Below are positions 1-5,771 of a DNA stretch of 6,926 nucleotides, piece by piece. This DNA is from Chlorobiota bacterium (GTDB lineage: Bacteria; Bacteroidota; Bacteroidia; Bacteroidales; JAADJA01), in NCBI GenBank assembly GCA_030592565.1, contig JAUVIX010000202.1, forward strand, positions 1-6,926, in the 5' to 3' direction. The first letter of the stretch is position 1. Every line of letters starts with the position of its first letter. Below the pieces are notes generated by a model, which was given only the letters and a program-made list of their open reading frames with translations, was not told the DNA's origin and made no database searches. Both the position numbers and the translations under genes were made by a program.

Positions 1-780
1 ATCAACCTTGTATGGAATAACTCAGGTTACTTGTGGAATGGTTTTGTAAGCAATGATAACCCTTTACCACAGTACAGGAACATTGAAGACCTGGTATGGA
101 TGGGGATCGTAGCCGAACATGAAATGAACGGCGATACAAACAGGGTGAAAGAACTTTTTCAGCAGTTGCCCGGCTACCCTGAATTGTTTAAAAAAGCCTT
201 TGGCAGCGAAACGATAACAGTAAAAAATATGGGAAAGGCAATTGCACAGTTTATCCGTACACTTATATCAGCCGACTCAAAATTCGATAAATATCTGCGG
301 GGTGAAGTCCAATTGTCATCTTCTGAACTAAGCGGGTTTGTTTTATTTACCACTGAAGAAGGGGCTGATTGTTTTCATTGCCATGGTGCTGCCGGCAACC
401 CGCTGTTTACTACCAACCTTTTTTACAATAATGGAAAAGACAGTGTTTTTAACGACCCAAGAGACCGTTACTCCATTACCGGGGATCCAACAGACCATGG
501 AGCATATAAAGCTACAACATTAAGAAATATAGAATTTACTGCTCCGTATATGCACGATGGCAGATTTAATTCTTTGGATGTGGTTATAGACTTCTATAGT
601 TCAGCCTTAGTCTGGTCGCCATATATTAACCCGTTGATGCATCATATTGCCAACGGAGGAACAATGCTTACTCCTTATGAAAAGGCAAATGTTATGGCTT
701 TCCTTCTTACGCTTTCCGATACGGCTTTTATTAATAATTCCGAATTTGGAAAACCTGACAAATTCCCTGATGAGGAATAG
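1..780 (+). CDS. Di-heme cytochrome c peroxidase (CcpA/MauG family), C-terminal part, 5'-truncated by window edge
   Basis: The frame is open from base 1, so the 259 residues seen are the C-terminal part of a longer protein whose start lies outside the window. The TTG at 31 is internal. A c-type heme motif CFHCH lies at 370-384 (residues 124-128 of the visible part). The downstream APYMHDGRF segment, with its Met codon at 550-552, is the hallmark of the C-terminal heme domain in bacterial di-heme peroxidases. Other family signatures are PGYPELFKKAFG, the AIAQFIRTLIS helix, the RDRYSITGDPTDHGAYK loop and TLRNIEFTAPYM. The first heme domain must lie upstream. Members act in the periplasm, reducing hydrogen peroxide with electrons from small cytochromes, while MauG-like relatives oxidise protein substrates; the visible part does not separate the two. 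The gene ends at a hairpin terminator and faces a small convergent gene. Confidence 0.93.
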   Translation: MNLVWNNSGYLWNGFVSNDNPLPQYRNIEDLVWMGIVAEHEMNGDTNRVKELFQQLPGYPELFKKAFGSETITVKNMGKAIAQFIRTLISADSKFDKYLRGEVQLSSSELSGFVLFTTEEGADCFHCHGAAGNPLFTTNLFYNNGKDSVFNDPRDRYSITGDPTDHGAYKATTLRNIEFTAPYMHDGRFNSLDVVIDFYSSALVWSPYINPLMHHIANGGTMLTPYEKANVMAFLLTLSDTAFINNSEFGKPDKFPDEE

Positions 781-805
781 TTTTTATCCAAAATTGATAA
801 AAAGC

Positions 806-833
806 AAAAAGCCCGGTGAACACCAGGCTTTTT
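806..833. terminator. Bidirectional hairpin terminator between convergent genes
   Basis: An 8-bp stem AAAAAGCC (806-813) / GGCTTTTT (826-833) is followed inward by a C-A mismatch and a further GGT/ACC pairing (815-817 with 822-824) closed by a GAAC loop. The A-run on one side and the T-run on the other make it U-tailed when read from either strand. It lies 25 bases after the peroxidase stop and 37 bases beyond the stop of the minus-strand small gene, so it could serve both. Confidence 0.75.
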
Positions 834-870
834 ACCATTGAGAATTATGAAGATAGAAGCAAGAAAATAA

Positions 871-1092
871 TTAAACATTTGGTTGGATAACTACCATAGA
901 TTCGTTGTCTCGACCCGGAATATTATTTCTGTAATTCTGGTACGATTTATCCAGCAAAAATGAATTGGGATGATCATCAAGATTTAATGCCCAATAAAAA
1001 TCATTATCTTCATCTGCAACAACGTAATAAAAATCCTTCAGCATTCCTGCTGCTAACATTTTCATTGCTATTTCATCAAAACCTTTTTCCAT
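871..1092 (-). CDS. Small acidic hypothetical protein, 73 aa
   Basis: I do not recognise this protein. It is a complete 73-residue frame from ATG (1090-1092) to TAA (871-873). The codons look like genuine coding DNA: many begin with G or A (GAT, GAA, GCA, GTT), and the product is acidic with no unusual residue bias. The visible segments are an amphipathic N-terminus rich in Met and Ala (residues 1-20), an aromatic and acidic middle (DFYYVVADEDNDFYWALNLDD, about 20-40) and a polar tail ending in SMVVIQPNV. There is no signal peptide or membrane span, so it is probably cytoplasmic. No Shine-Dalgarno site precedes it, which is usual in this phylum. The overlapping plus-strand frame at 960-1160 is less protein-like. 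Placement convergent to the peroxidase with a shared bidirectional terminator supports a real gene. Function unknown. Confidence 0.55.
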   Translation of the reverse strand: MEKGFDEIAMKMLAAGMLKDFYYVVADEDNDFYWALNLDDHPNSFLLDKSYQNYRNNIPGRDNESMVVIQPNV

Positions 1093-1368
1093 TTATCAAT
1101 ATCATTAAGTATATCGTTTATCTATATTGGCAAAAACCATACAAATACGTAATATGCTGATAATGAGCATAGATTGATTTTTTAGTTTTCTCAATTATGG
1201 AAATTAAGTATGTTTATGGGAATATTATCTGAATTTTATGTAAAGCTTTAACAACTATATTTTTTCCGAAATAGTGTAGATATTAATTATTCACAGATTC
1301 TTAGAAAATTACTATTTTCACATTTTTAAAAAGGGAGGTAGCATTTTGTTTTAAAGTTTGTTACATAA
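1093..1368. other. AT-rich intergenic region upstream of the sigma-factor operon
   Basis: This stretch separates the divergent small gene (871-1092) from the sigma-factor promoter. I see no convincing coding frame or RNA gene. It holds one short palindrome (1153-1171) and a purine-rich GGGAGGT tract (1333-1339) that has no start codon positioned to use it. Most of it is A/T runs. A promoter for the small minus-strand gene must lie in its left part, but I found no good match to the Bacteroidota housekeeping consensus (TAnnTTTG with an upstream TTTG). Confidence 0.5.
1153..1171. repeat. Short inverted repeat TATGCT-N7-AGCATA
   Basis: TATGCT at 1153-1158 and AGCATA at 1166-1171 are perfect inverted copies around a 7-base spacer (GATAATG). 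No T-run follows, so it is not a terminator. It lies about 60 bases before the start of the small minus-strand gene and about 200 bases before the ECF promoter, where a dimeric regulator could bind. A 6-bp stem could also occur by chance in AT-rich DNA. Confidence 0.3.
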
Positions 1369-1400
1369 ATTGCAACCTATCAATATTTTTCTTGTCATTA
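1369..1400 (+). promoter_or_regulatory. Predicted ECF sigma-factor promoter (autoregulatory) of the sigma operon
   Basis: A -35-like block ATTGCAACCT (1369-1378) is followed by a -10-like block TTGTCATT (1392-1399), with 14 bases between them. The AAC core in the -35 and GTC core in the -10 are typical of ECF-dependent promoters, and the AAC-to-GTC gap is 17 bases. A second copy lies at 3648-3679 with 24 of 32 identical positions and no gaps. The GTC begins 29 bases before the TTG start of the sigma gene, implying a leader of roughly 15-20 bases. That the sigma factor encoded just downstream recognises it is inferred from the pairing of the two sites with this locus. Confidence 0.75.
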
Positions 1401-1422
1401 AATAACGAAAAAGATAGCATAA

Positions 1423-1986
1423 TTGGCAGTAGCGCAATCGGACATTCATAAGGGCATTATCGAGCTGAGCAAAAAGGGAGATACAACAGCACAATATAGG
1501 TTGTATAAATTGTATGCAAAAGCTATGTTAAATGTCGCCTATAGAATGATGAACAATCGGGAAAAAGCTGAGGATATGCTGCAGGAATCTTTTTCAGATG
1601 CATTTACACGTCTTCATTCTTTCAGATACGAATCAGGTTTTGGTTTCTGGATCAAAAGAATTGTGATAAATAATTGTTTAAATGAAATTAAAAGGCGAAA
1701 AACTAATTTGCAGTTCTTTGATGATATGAGTCTTTTTGATGACAATTCTGAGGCTGATAATGAAGACTATGATTCAGGATTAAGTGTGGACAGGATAAAG
1801 AAAGCTATGGAGCAATTGCCCAATGGAAGTAAAATGGTTTTTTCACTTTATCTGCTCGAAGGATATGATCACAAGGAAATAGCGCAAATATTAAAAATAA
1901 GTGAGTCTAATTCGAAGTCACAATATATGAGAGCTAAAAGAAAAATCAGAGTAGTTTTAAAAGAGATGAATTATGAAACACGATAA
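1423..1986 (+). CDS. RNA polymerase sigma factor, ECF subfamily
   Basis: The 187-residue protein has the two-domain ECF layout. Region 2 spans about residues 22-92: AQYRLYKLYAKAMLNVAYRM, then the AEDMLQESFSDAF core helix and the GFWIKRIVINNCLNEIKRRK segment that contacts the -10 element. An acidic linker (about 97-118) follows. Region 4 spans about 122-183: RIKKAMEQLPNGSKMVFSLYLLEG, then the helix-turn-helix HKEIAQILKISESNSKSQY ahead of a basic tail. The start is TTG at 1423. It is preceded directly by an in-frame TAA (1420-1422), and the next in-frame ATG (residue 35) would remove part of region 2. The TTG also lies at the same distance from its promoter as the ATG of the downstream barrel gene. 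The last 14 bases overlap the next gene, a common sigma/anti-sigma coupling. The protein directs RNA polymerase to a small set of promoters; here probably its own and that at 3648. Confidence 0.93.
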   Translation: MAVAQSDIHKGIIELSKKGDTTAQYRLYKLYAKAMLNVAYRMMNNREKAEDMLQESFSDAFTRLHSFRYESGFGFWIKRIVINNCLNEIKRRKTNLQFFDDMSLFDDNSEADNEDYDSGLSVDRIKKAMEQLPNGSKMVFSLYLLEGYDHKEIAQILKISESNSKSQYMRAKRKIRVVLKEMNYETR

Positions 1987-2533
1987 GCTGGAAATGTACA
2001 TTCGTGATCATCGGGATGAGTTTGATGTAATTATTCCTGATGACAGGTTGTGGGACCAAATAGGAAAGACTGCACCCAAAGTAGTTAAATTGAGCTGGAA
2101 AACTATTGCAATAAGAGTGGCAGCAGTTATTGTAATATTTATTGCTTCATACTATTTCCATGATTGGATGCAGGAGAATAGTGTCATAATTGTTCAACCG
2201 GGAAGCAATACTGAGGAAACCGAAAGCATACGTATGTTGATGGAAGCAGAGGTTTTTTATTCTTCACACATTAATAATGCAAAGGATGAGATTTTTAAGC
2301 TATCAGGGGGTAACCCTAAAATAATAGAAGAAATTAATTACGACCTTGGGGAGCTGGAAGATATTTTCAAGGAACTTAAAAATGATCTCAAAGAAAATAA
2401 TGATAATGAGGAGGTAATTGAGGCAATGATTCAAAACTACAGGCTCAAACTCAGTATCCTTGAGGATGTATTATATCAGTTGAAAAAATCCAAAATAGTT
2501 AAAGAAAACGAAAATCCACAGTATGAAATATAA
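1973..2533 (+). CDS. Single-pass membrane protein, probable anti-sigma factor
   Basis: The 186-residue protein has three parts. A polar N-terminus (1-43) contains IRDHRDEFDVIIPDDRLWDQI, a pattern I associate with short membrane proteins encoded after ECF sigma genes in Bacteroidota. One hydrophobic span follows (about 44-62, ending ASYYF). The charged C-terminal domain (about 75-180) is rich in Glu, Lys and Leu and is probably helical or coiled (DLGELEDIFKELKNDLKE, RLKLSILEDVLYQLKKSK). There is no cleavable signal peptide, so the N-terminus should face the cytoplasm and the C-terminus the periplasm. It lacks the HxxxCxxC zinc anti-sigma motif and any FecR-like domain I can see. The ATG lies inside the end of the sigma gene (14-base overlap), and the gene's own end overlaps the next by 11 bases. 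Membership of the operon and the topology support an anti-sigma role, but direct sigma binding is inference. Confidence 0.75.
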   Translation: MKHDKLEMYIRDHRDEFDVIIPDDRLWDQIGKTAPKVVKLSWKTIAIRVAAVIVIFIASYYFHDWMQENSVIIVQPGSNTEETESIRMLMEAEVFYSSHINNAKDEIFKLSGGNPKIIEEINYDLGELEDIFKELKNDLKENNDNEEVIEAMIQNYRLKLSILEDVLYQLKKSKIVKENENPQYEI

Positions 2534-3632
2534 GGTGATAATATTGTTTTGTCTTACACTGTTTCAGATAAAAATAGTAAGCTCTCAGGTATATGAAAGG
2601 AACAAGATTGAGAGCAAATCCTTTAAGGTGTATAAGGAAACTGCTTTGGAGATCAATAACAAATATGGAAATATCCATTTGTTTACATGGGATAACGATT
2701 CTGTAAAAATTGTTATTGATATACGGGTCAAAGCAAATAAGAAATCAAAAGCAGATAAGATATTTGATTACATTGATGTTGAGTTCTCTTCCACAAAATA
2801 TTATATTATTGCCACGACACAATTTAAGCAAAATCAAAATAGCTTTTGGTCAGAGGTCACTGATCTGGCGAATACCATTTTTAGCGGAAACACTAAGGTC
2901 CAAATTTATTATGATATTTACCTGCCAAATGATATGGAAATTAAACTTGAAAATAAATTCGGCAATATTTATTTTTCAGATTATCAAGGAGAAGCAAATA
3001 TTAATCTTTCCAATGGAGATTTAAAAGCCAACTATTTATCAGGATACACCAACATAAATCTGAATTTTGGTAATGCAAGTATAAACAGAATTAATGAAGG
3101 TAAAATAATAATTAAATATGCTGAAATCGAAATTGATAGTGTTAGTAATCTTGAAATTGAAAGTAAGTCATCAACTATTAATATTTCAAAAGCAGAATTC
3201 CTGAATATTGACTCCAGCAGGGATAAATATTATATTGGAGTGCTTGGCAATATTAATGGGAAGTCTTCCTTTTCATACCTGACAATAAAAGAAGTTTCTG
3301 ATAATACAAAATTAATTACTGAGTATGGAGAAATGAAATTTGAAGACATCTCTGAAGGCTTCAGGATAATAGAACTACAATCAGAATATACTGATATCTA
3401 CCTGAATTTTCCTGTTACAATTTCATGCGATTTGACTATCAACTATTCGGGAGAAACCGGAATTTATTATCCTGAACATTATAAAAACATAAAAAAGGAG
3501 ACTGTTGACAAAAAAGAGGATATTTATAAATCGTACGGTGTTATTGGAGATAATTCGGCAAACAAAGGAAGTGTTAATCTTAATGTTAAATCAGGAAAGG
3601 TAGTTATAAAAGATATAGCACCGGGGAAATAA
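2523..3632 (+). CDS. Exported beta-solenoid protein, DUF4097-like
   Basis: The 369-residue protein starts with a signal peptide (1-21, MKYKVIILFCLTLF then IVSSQ). No lipobox Cys follows, so a soluble periplasmic or secreted product is expected. The mature part is strand-rich and repeats a short motif of aromatic-Gly-Asn/Glu-hydrophobic: NKYGNIHL (46-53), NKFGNIYF (144-151), NFGNASI (181-187), KYAEIEI (198-204) and TEYGEMKF (266-273), with looser copies near 163, 286 and 355. This is the style of DUF4097/head-GIN-type 'putative adhesin' proteins, which form repeated beta-strand turns and often sit beside ECF or membrane regulators in Bacteroidota. The biochemical role of the family is not established. 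Its ATG overlaps the anti-sigma gene by 11 bases, so it is translated with it. I infer a part in sensing or modulating the envelope signal. No terminator is evident after it; the next promoter begins 16 bases beyond the stop. Confidence 0.8.
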   Translation: MKYKVIILFCLTLFQIKIVSSQVYERNKIESKSFKVYKETALEINNKYGNIHLFTWDNDSVKIVIDIRVKANKKSKADKIFDYIDVEFSSTKYYIIATTQFKQNQNSFWSEVTDLANTIFSGNTKVQIYYDIYLPNDMEIKLENKFGNIYFSDYQGEANINLSNGDLKANYLSGYTNINLNFGNASINRINEGKIIIKYAEIEIDSVSNLEIESKSSTINISKAEFLNIDSSRDKYYIGVLGNINGKSSFSYLTIKEVSDNTKLITEYGEMKFEDISEGFRIIELQSEYTDIYLNFPVTISCDLTINYSGETGIYYPEHYKNIKKETVDKKEDIYKSYGVIGDNSANKGSVNLNVKSGKVVIKDIAPGK

Positions 3633-3647
3633 AAAAAATATTGTAAA

Positions 3648-3679
3648 ATTGCGACCTTTTAATAATAATGTTGTCATTG
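3648..3679 (+). promoter_or_regulatory. Predicted ECF sigma-factor promoter of the outer-membrane barrel genes
   Basis: ATTGCGACCT (3648-3657) and TTGTCATT (3671-3678) repeat the promoter at 1369-1400 with the same 14-base separation. The only change in the -35 core is A to G (GCGACC for GCAACC). The GTC begins 29 bases before the ATG at 3702, exactly as at the sigma gene. The leader between is A-rich, with no Shine-Dalgarno site. The site lies in a 69-base gap after the DUF4097-like gene and should allow the barrel pair to be transcribed separately from the regulators. Confidence 0.75.
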
Positions 3680-3701
3680 AAAATGAAAAACAAAACTTAA
3701 T

Positions 3702-4217
3702 ATGAGATATCTATTTACCGTTGTATTAATTTTGTATGTAATTGCAGGTGTTGCCCAAGAAAAGGGTACATCTTTTGGGTTGAGGGGAGGTGGCGTATCA
3801 GGTCTTTCAATACAGTTTATTGATGATGACCTTTCTGGTATGGAATTGATACTTGGTTATCAGATGAATGGTTTTCGATTTGTGGGAATGGTGCAGAAAT
3901 ACAGACCTTTGGCTGTTCACAGAATTGCAAATCTTTTCTTTGTCTCTGGTGTGGGAGCTCATGCAGGGTATATTAAGTATGATAATTATAATACAAAAGT
4001 TGTAAATGGAGTTGAATACTATTCATACCAGCGAATGGTGTCTCCAATTATTGGAGCTGACCTGATGATGGGTTTTGAATACCAGTTTGAATCAATTCCA
4101 TTTAATATAAGCCTTGATTATAAACCCTATTTTGAATTATTTGGCCAAAAGACTTTTAGAGTTGATTTTTGGGATATAGCATTCTCATTAAGATATATAT
4201 TTAACAGACAAAACTAA
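3702..4217 (+). CDS. Predicted small outer-membrane beta-barrel protein, 171 aa
   Basis: The protein has a signal peptide (1-18, MRYLFTVVLILYVIAGVA, with Q-E-K following). The mature part is about 150 residues of alternating hydrophobic and polar strands: FGLRGGGVSGLSIQF (25-39), MELILGYQMNGFRFVGMVQKY (47-67), NLFFVSGVGAHAGYIKY (77-93), PIIGADLMMGFEYQF (115-129) and a final strand DIAFSLRYIF (158-167). Gly-rich strands, tyrosine girdles and an aromatic-ended last strand are typical of an eight-stranded OmpA/OmpX-size barrel. I cannot assign a named family or ligand. It has its own ECF-type promoter 29 bases upstream of the ATG and is followed after 6 bases by a second barrel gene. A structural or protective role at the outer membrane under envelope stress is inference. 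Confidence 0.75.
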   Translation: MRYLFTVVLILYVIAGVAQEKGTSFGLRGGGVSGLSIQFIDDDLSGMELILGYQMNGFRFVGMVQKYRPLAVHRIANLFFVSGVGAHAGYIKYDNYNTKVVNGVEYYSYQRMVSPIIGADLMMGFEYQFESIPFNISLDYKPYFELFGQKTFRVDFWDIAFSLRYIFNRQN

Positions 4218-4223
4218 ATCAAG

Positions 4224-4901
4224 ATGAAAAGAACTGTTTTTTTATTTTTAGTAGTAATATTCGGTATTACAGCAAATGCACAAGACGATAATAGTGTGCA
4301 AAGAAATGAATATAGAACCTTGTTTGGAGGTAACAGAATAACAAGTGGCGGATATGGTGGTTTATCAATAAACTATTCGCAATTGGATGGCAGGGACGCC
4401 TTGCTTATTGGAATCCGTGGTGCTTGGGTCATTAATCATGGAGTTGGGATTGGTATAGCCGGTTATGGAATAACAAATGATATCAAAACCGAAGTTACTT
4501 CGGATGGTACACAGTTTCAACTTGCAGGAGGTTATGGTGGATTGATGATCGAACCAATTATTGGAGCAAAATCAGCTATCCATTTGGCCATTCCGGTATT
4601 GATTGGAGCAGGCGGAATAGCTTATATTAATACTCCCTGGGCCCCGGGAGGCCCAAATTATGAAAATGCTTACACGGTTGATTCGGATGCATTTTTTGTA
4701 TTTGAACCCGGATTGGAAATAGAGTTAAGTATGGTTAAATTCTTTAGAATAGCACTGGGTGTACATTACCGTTATACTTCTAACGTTTCATTATCCTATT
4801 ACACTTGGGATGAAACTAATAATAACTACGACTTAATTACTGATACTCCCGACCTGAAAGGATTTTCGTACGGAATAACTTTGAAATTCGGGAGTTTTTA
4901 A
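4224..4901 (+). CDS. Predicted outer-membrane beta-barrel protein, 225 aa
   Basis: The protein starts with a signal peptide (1-19, MKRTVFLFLVVIFGITANA, before QDD). The mature chain has strong barrel features. The sequence GGYGGL occurs twice (42-47 and 102-107), each starting a strand (LSINYSQ and LMIEPIIGA). Other strands include ALLIGIRGAWVI, GVGIGIAGYGI, LAIPVLIGAGGIAYI, FFRIALGVHYRYTSNV and a terminal FSYGITLKFGSF. The C-terminal Phe is the usual signal read by the barrel-assembly machinery. Polar loops, such as the Asn-rich stretch at about 195-203, should face outside. The gap to the preceding barrel gene is 6 bases, so the two form an operon under the promoter at 3648. The last 85 bases of the gene form part of a large inverted repeat that may act as terminator. 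Substrate or partner unknown. Confidence 0.78.
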   Translation: MKRTVFLFLVVIFGITANAQDDNSVQRNEYRTLFGGNRITSGGYGGLSINYSQLDGRDALLIGIRGAWVINHGVGIGIAGYGITNDIKTEVTSDGTQFQLAGGYGGLMIEPIIGAKSAIHLAIPVLIGAGGIAYINTPWAPGGPNYENAYTVDSDAFFVFEPGLEIELSMVKFFRIALGVHYRYTSNVSLSYYTWDETNNNYDLITDTPDLKGFSYGITLKFGSF

Positions 4902-4916
4902 GTCGTATTATTGTTA
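4817..4916. terminator. Nested inverted repeat at the convergent junction, candidate bidirectional terminator
   Basis: The outer arms are 4817-4836 and 4898-4916. TACGACTTAA pairs perfectly with TTAAGTCGTA; the pairing then continues through AATAA/TTATT after a one-base bulge (C4826) and through TAAT/GTTA with one G-U pair. Inside lies a second stem, ACTCCCGA (4845-4852) with TCGGGAGT (4888-4895), which enters a T5 run (4895-4899). The right arms contain the stop codons of both convergent genes. The inner stem plus T-run could end plus-strand transcription. Its 35-base loop is long for a classical terminator, which lowers confidence in that role. Confidence 0.5.
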
Positions 4917-5588
4917 ATGAACTGATGATCGCTTATCAACATAATAGTTTTTAAGCCGTCTTTCGTACCGGTTTGGGCTATTAAAGTAATAGTAGGTATC
5001 ACGAACTAATCCGACATTTCTTGCATACAGCTTGTCTTTATACCTGATTTCGGGTACATGAGGTACCGGATTGAAAGTATGGATTGTTCCAAGATAAGTC
5101 AATATATCAAATGTGCCAGCTGGGACGGTAACCGATTGTGGTCCACTTTGCATTTTATACCACGACTCATAAAGGGTGTCGCCATTTACAACATAAGTGG
5201 ATGAGGCAAGAGTGTCTGAAAAATTTTCATCTGAAAAATGTACCCATCCGGTCGGATCAACATAATATCCCGCAGAATCTCTTAACAAAAGAACTGTGTC
5301 AGAAAAATTTTGTCCGGAAAGCCAGGTCCCTTCAAAAACAAGGTAGGTTATACCTGCTACATTATTTATCCCGGTTATAGCAACACTATCATACGTATCA
5401 AGTAGTATTTCATTGCCGAGTGTATCTATCATATATTGATCATATACCCAGTAATTTCCCGGATAAAATGGAATATATCCATAATCCAAAGGTACAAGTT
5501 GGGTAGTGCCATTATTACTATTTTCTTTTGAACAGGAGCCCATTATTATGGCCAAAATGGCAATAATTAAAATCTTCACTTTTTTCAT
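4914..5588 (-). CDS. Hypothetical SpII lipoprotein, 224 aa
   Basis: The N-terminus MKKVKILIIAILAIIMGSC is a lipoprotein signal peptide with the lipobox ending at Cys19. The following S-K-E-N may be a weak form of the charged signal that sends some Bacteroidota lipoproteins to the cell surface. The mature part is strand-rich. It contains PFYPGNYWVYDQY (40-52), VPAGTFDILTYLGTI (155-169) and KLYARNVGLVRDTYYYF (186-202). These phrases recur in many uncharacterised Bacteroidota lipoproteins that begin with a 'GNYWVY' strand and contain a 'VPAGTF...Y' motif, but I know no function for the type. The pentapeptide NFSDT occurs twice (94-98 and 122-126). The gene is convergent to the barrel pair and 181 bases from the phosphate transporter gene, from which it is separated by a terminator, so it should have its own promoter. 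I found none with good consensus. Confidence 0.8.
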   Translation of the reverse strand: MKKVKILIIAILAIIMGSCSKENSNNGTTQLVPLDYGYIPFYPGNYWVYDQYMIDTLGNEILLDTYDSVAITGINNVAGITYLVFEGTWLSGQNFSDTVLLLRDSAGYYVDPTGWVHFSDENFSDTLASSTYVVNGDTLYESWYKMQSGPQSVTVPAGTFDILTYLGTIHTFNPVPHVPEIRYKDKLYARNVGLVRDTYYYFNSPNRYERRLKNYYVDKRSSVH

Positions 5589-5679
5589 TTTACTTTATTT
5601 AATGAATAATTTAATGAATTTGAAAAAAGTATTGTTCGGGCATAAGCAAGTACTAATTAAATTTGATTTAAAGAGTAAC

Positions 5680-5696
5680 GCAATGTTTGGCAATGT
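5680..5696. repeat. Tandem GCAATGT direct repeat, one helical turn apart
   Basis: GCAATGT occurs at 5680-5686 and again at 5690-5696, with TTG between the copies. Read on the minus strand this is ACATTGC-CAA-ACATTGC, about 92 bases before the lipoprotein start. A 10-base period places both copies on the same face of the helix, as for some response-regulator sites. It does not match the Pho-box consensus and could be chance. Confidence 0.25.
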
Positions 5697-5730
5697 AGTA
5701 TAAATAGAAGGTAATAAAAAGGCAGAAATA

Positions 5731-5771
5731 AAATTTCAGGAGATTATGCAAAACAGAATCCCCTGAAATTT
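5731..5771 (-). terminator. Hairpin terminator of the phosphate transporter gene
   Basis: AAATTTCAGG (5731-5740) and CCTGAAATTT (5762-5771) form a perfect 10-bp stem. It extends past one A-C mismatch into GATT/AATC (5742-5745 with 5757-5760), leaving an 11-base loop. Read on the minus strand, the stem overlaps the first two bases of the TAA stop codon and continues into TTTTATTT. This placement separates the transporter from the downstream lipoprotein gene. Confidence 0.65.

Noticed and set aside
960..1160. 66-codon plus-strand frame
   Set aside because: It overlaps the more protein-like minus-strand frame at 871-1092, and its translation is a low-complexity mix of Asn, Leu and Tyr with no promoter or neighbour support.
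1331..1339. AAGGGAGGT, a near-perfect Shine-Dalgarno sequence
   Set aside because: The only nearby start (TTG at 1346) meets a stop two codons later, and Shine-Dalgarno sites are little used in this phylum; probably chance.
5213..5312. Repeated GTGTCWGAAAAATTTT, encoding NFSDT twice in the lipoprotein
   Set aside because: Only about 15 bases match and the flanking residues do not align, so a domain duplication is not supported.
5138..5380. 80-codon plus-strand frame
   Set aside because: It is antisense to the clearly coding lipoprotein gene, with no supporting features.
5624..5649. Possible housekeeping promoter on the minus strand (TTG then TACTTTTT) for the lipoprotein gene
   Set aside because: The 15-base gap is too short for the Bacteroidota consensus, and the -7 box lacks the final G.
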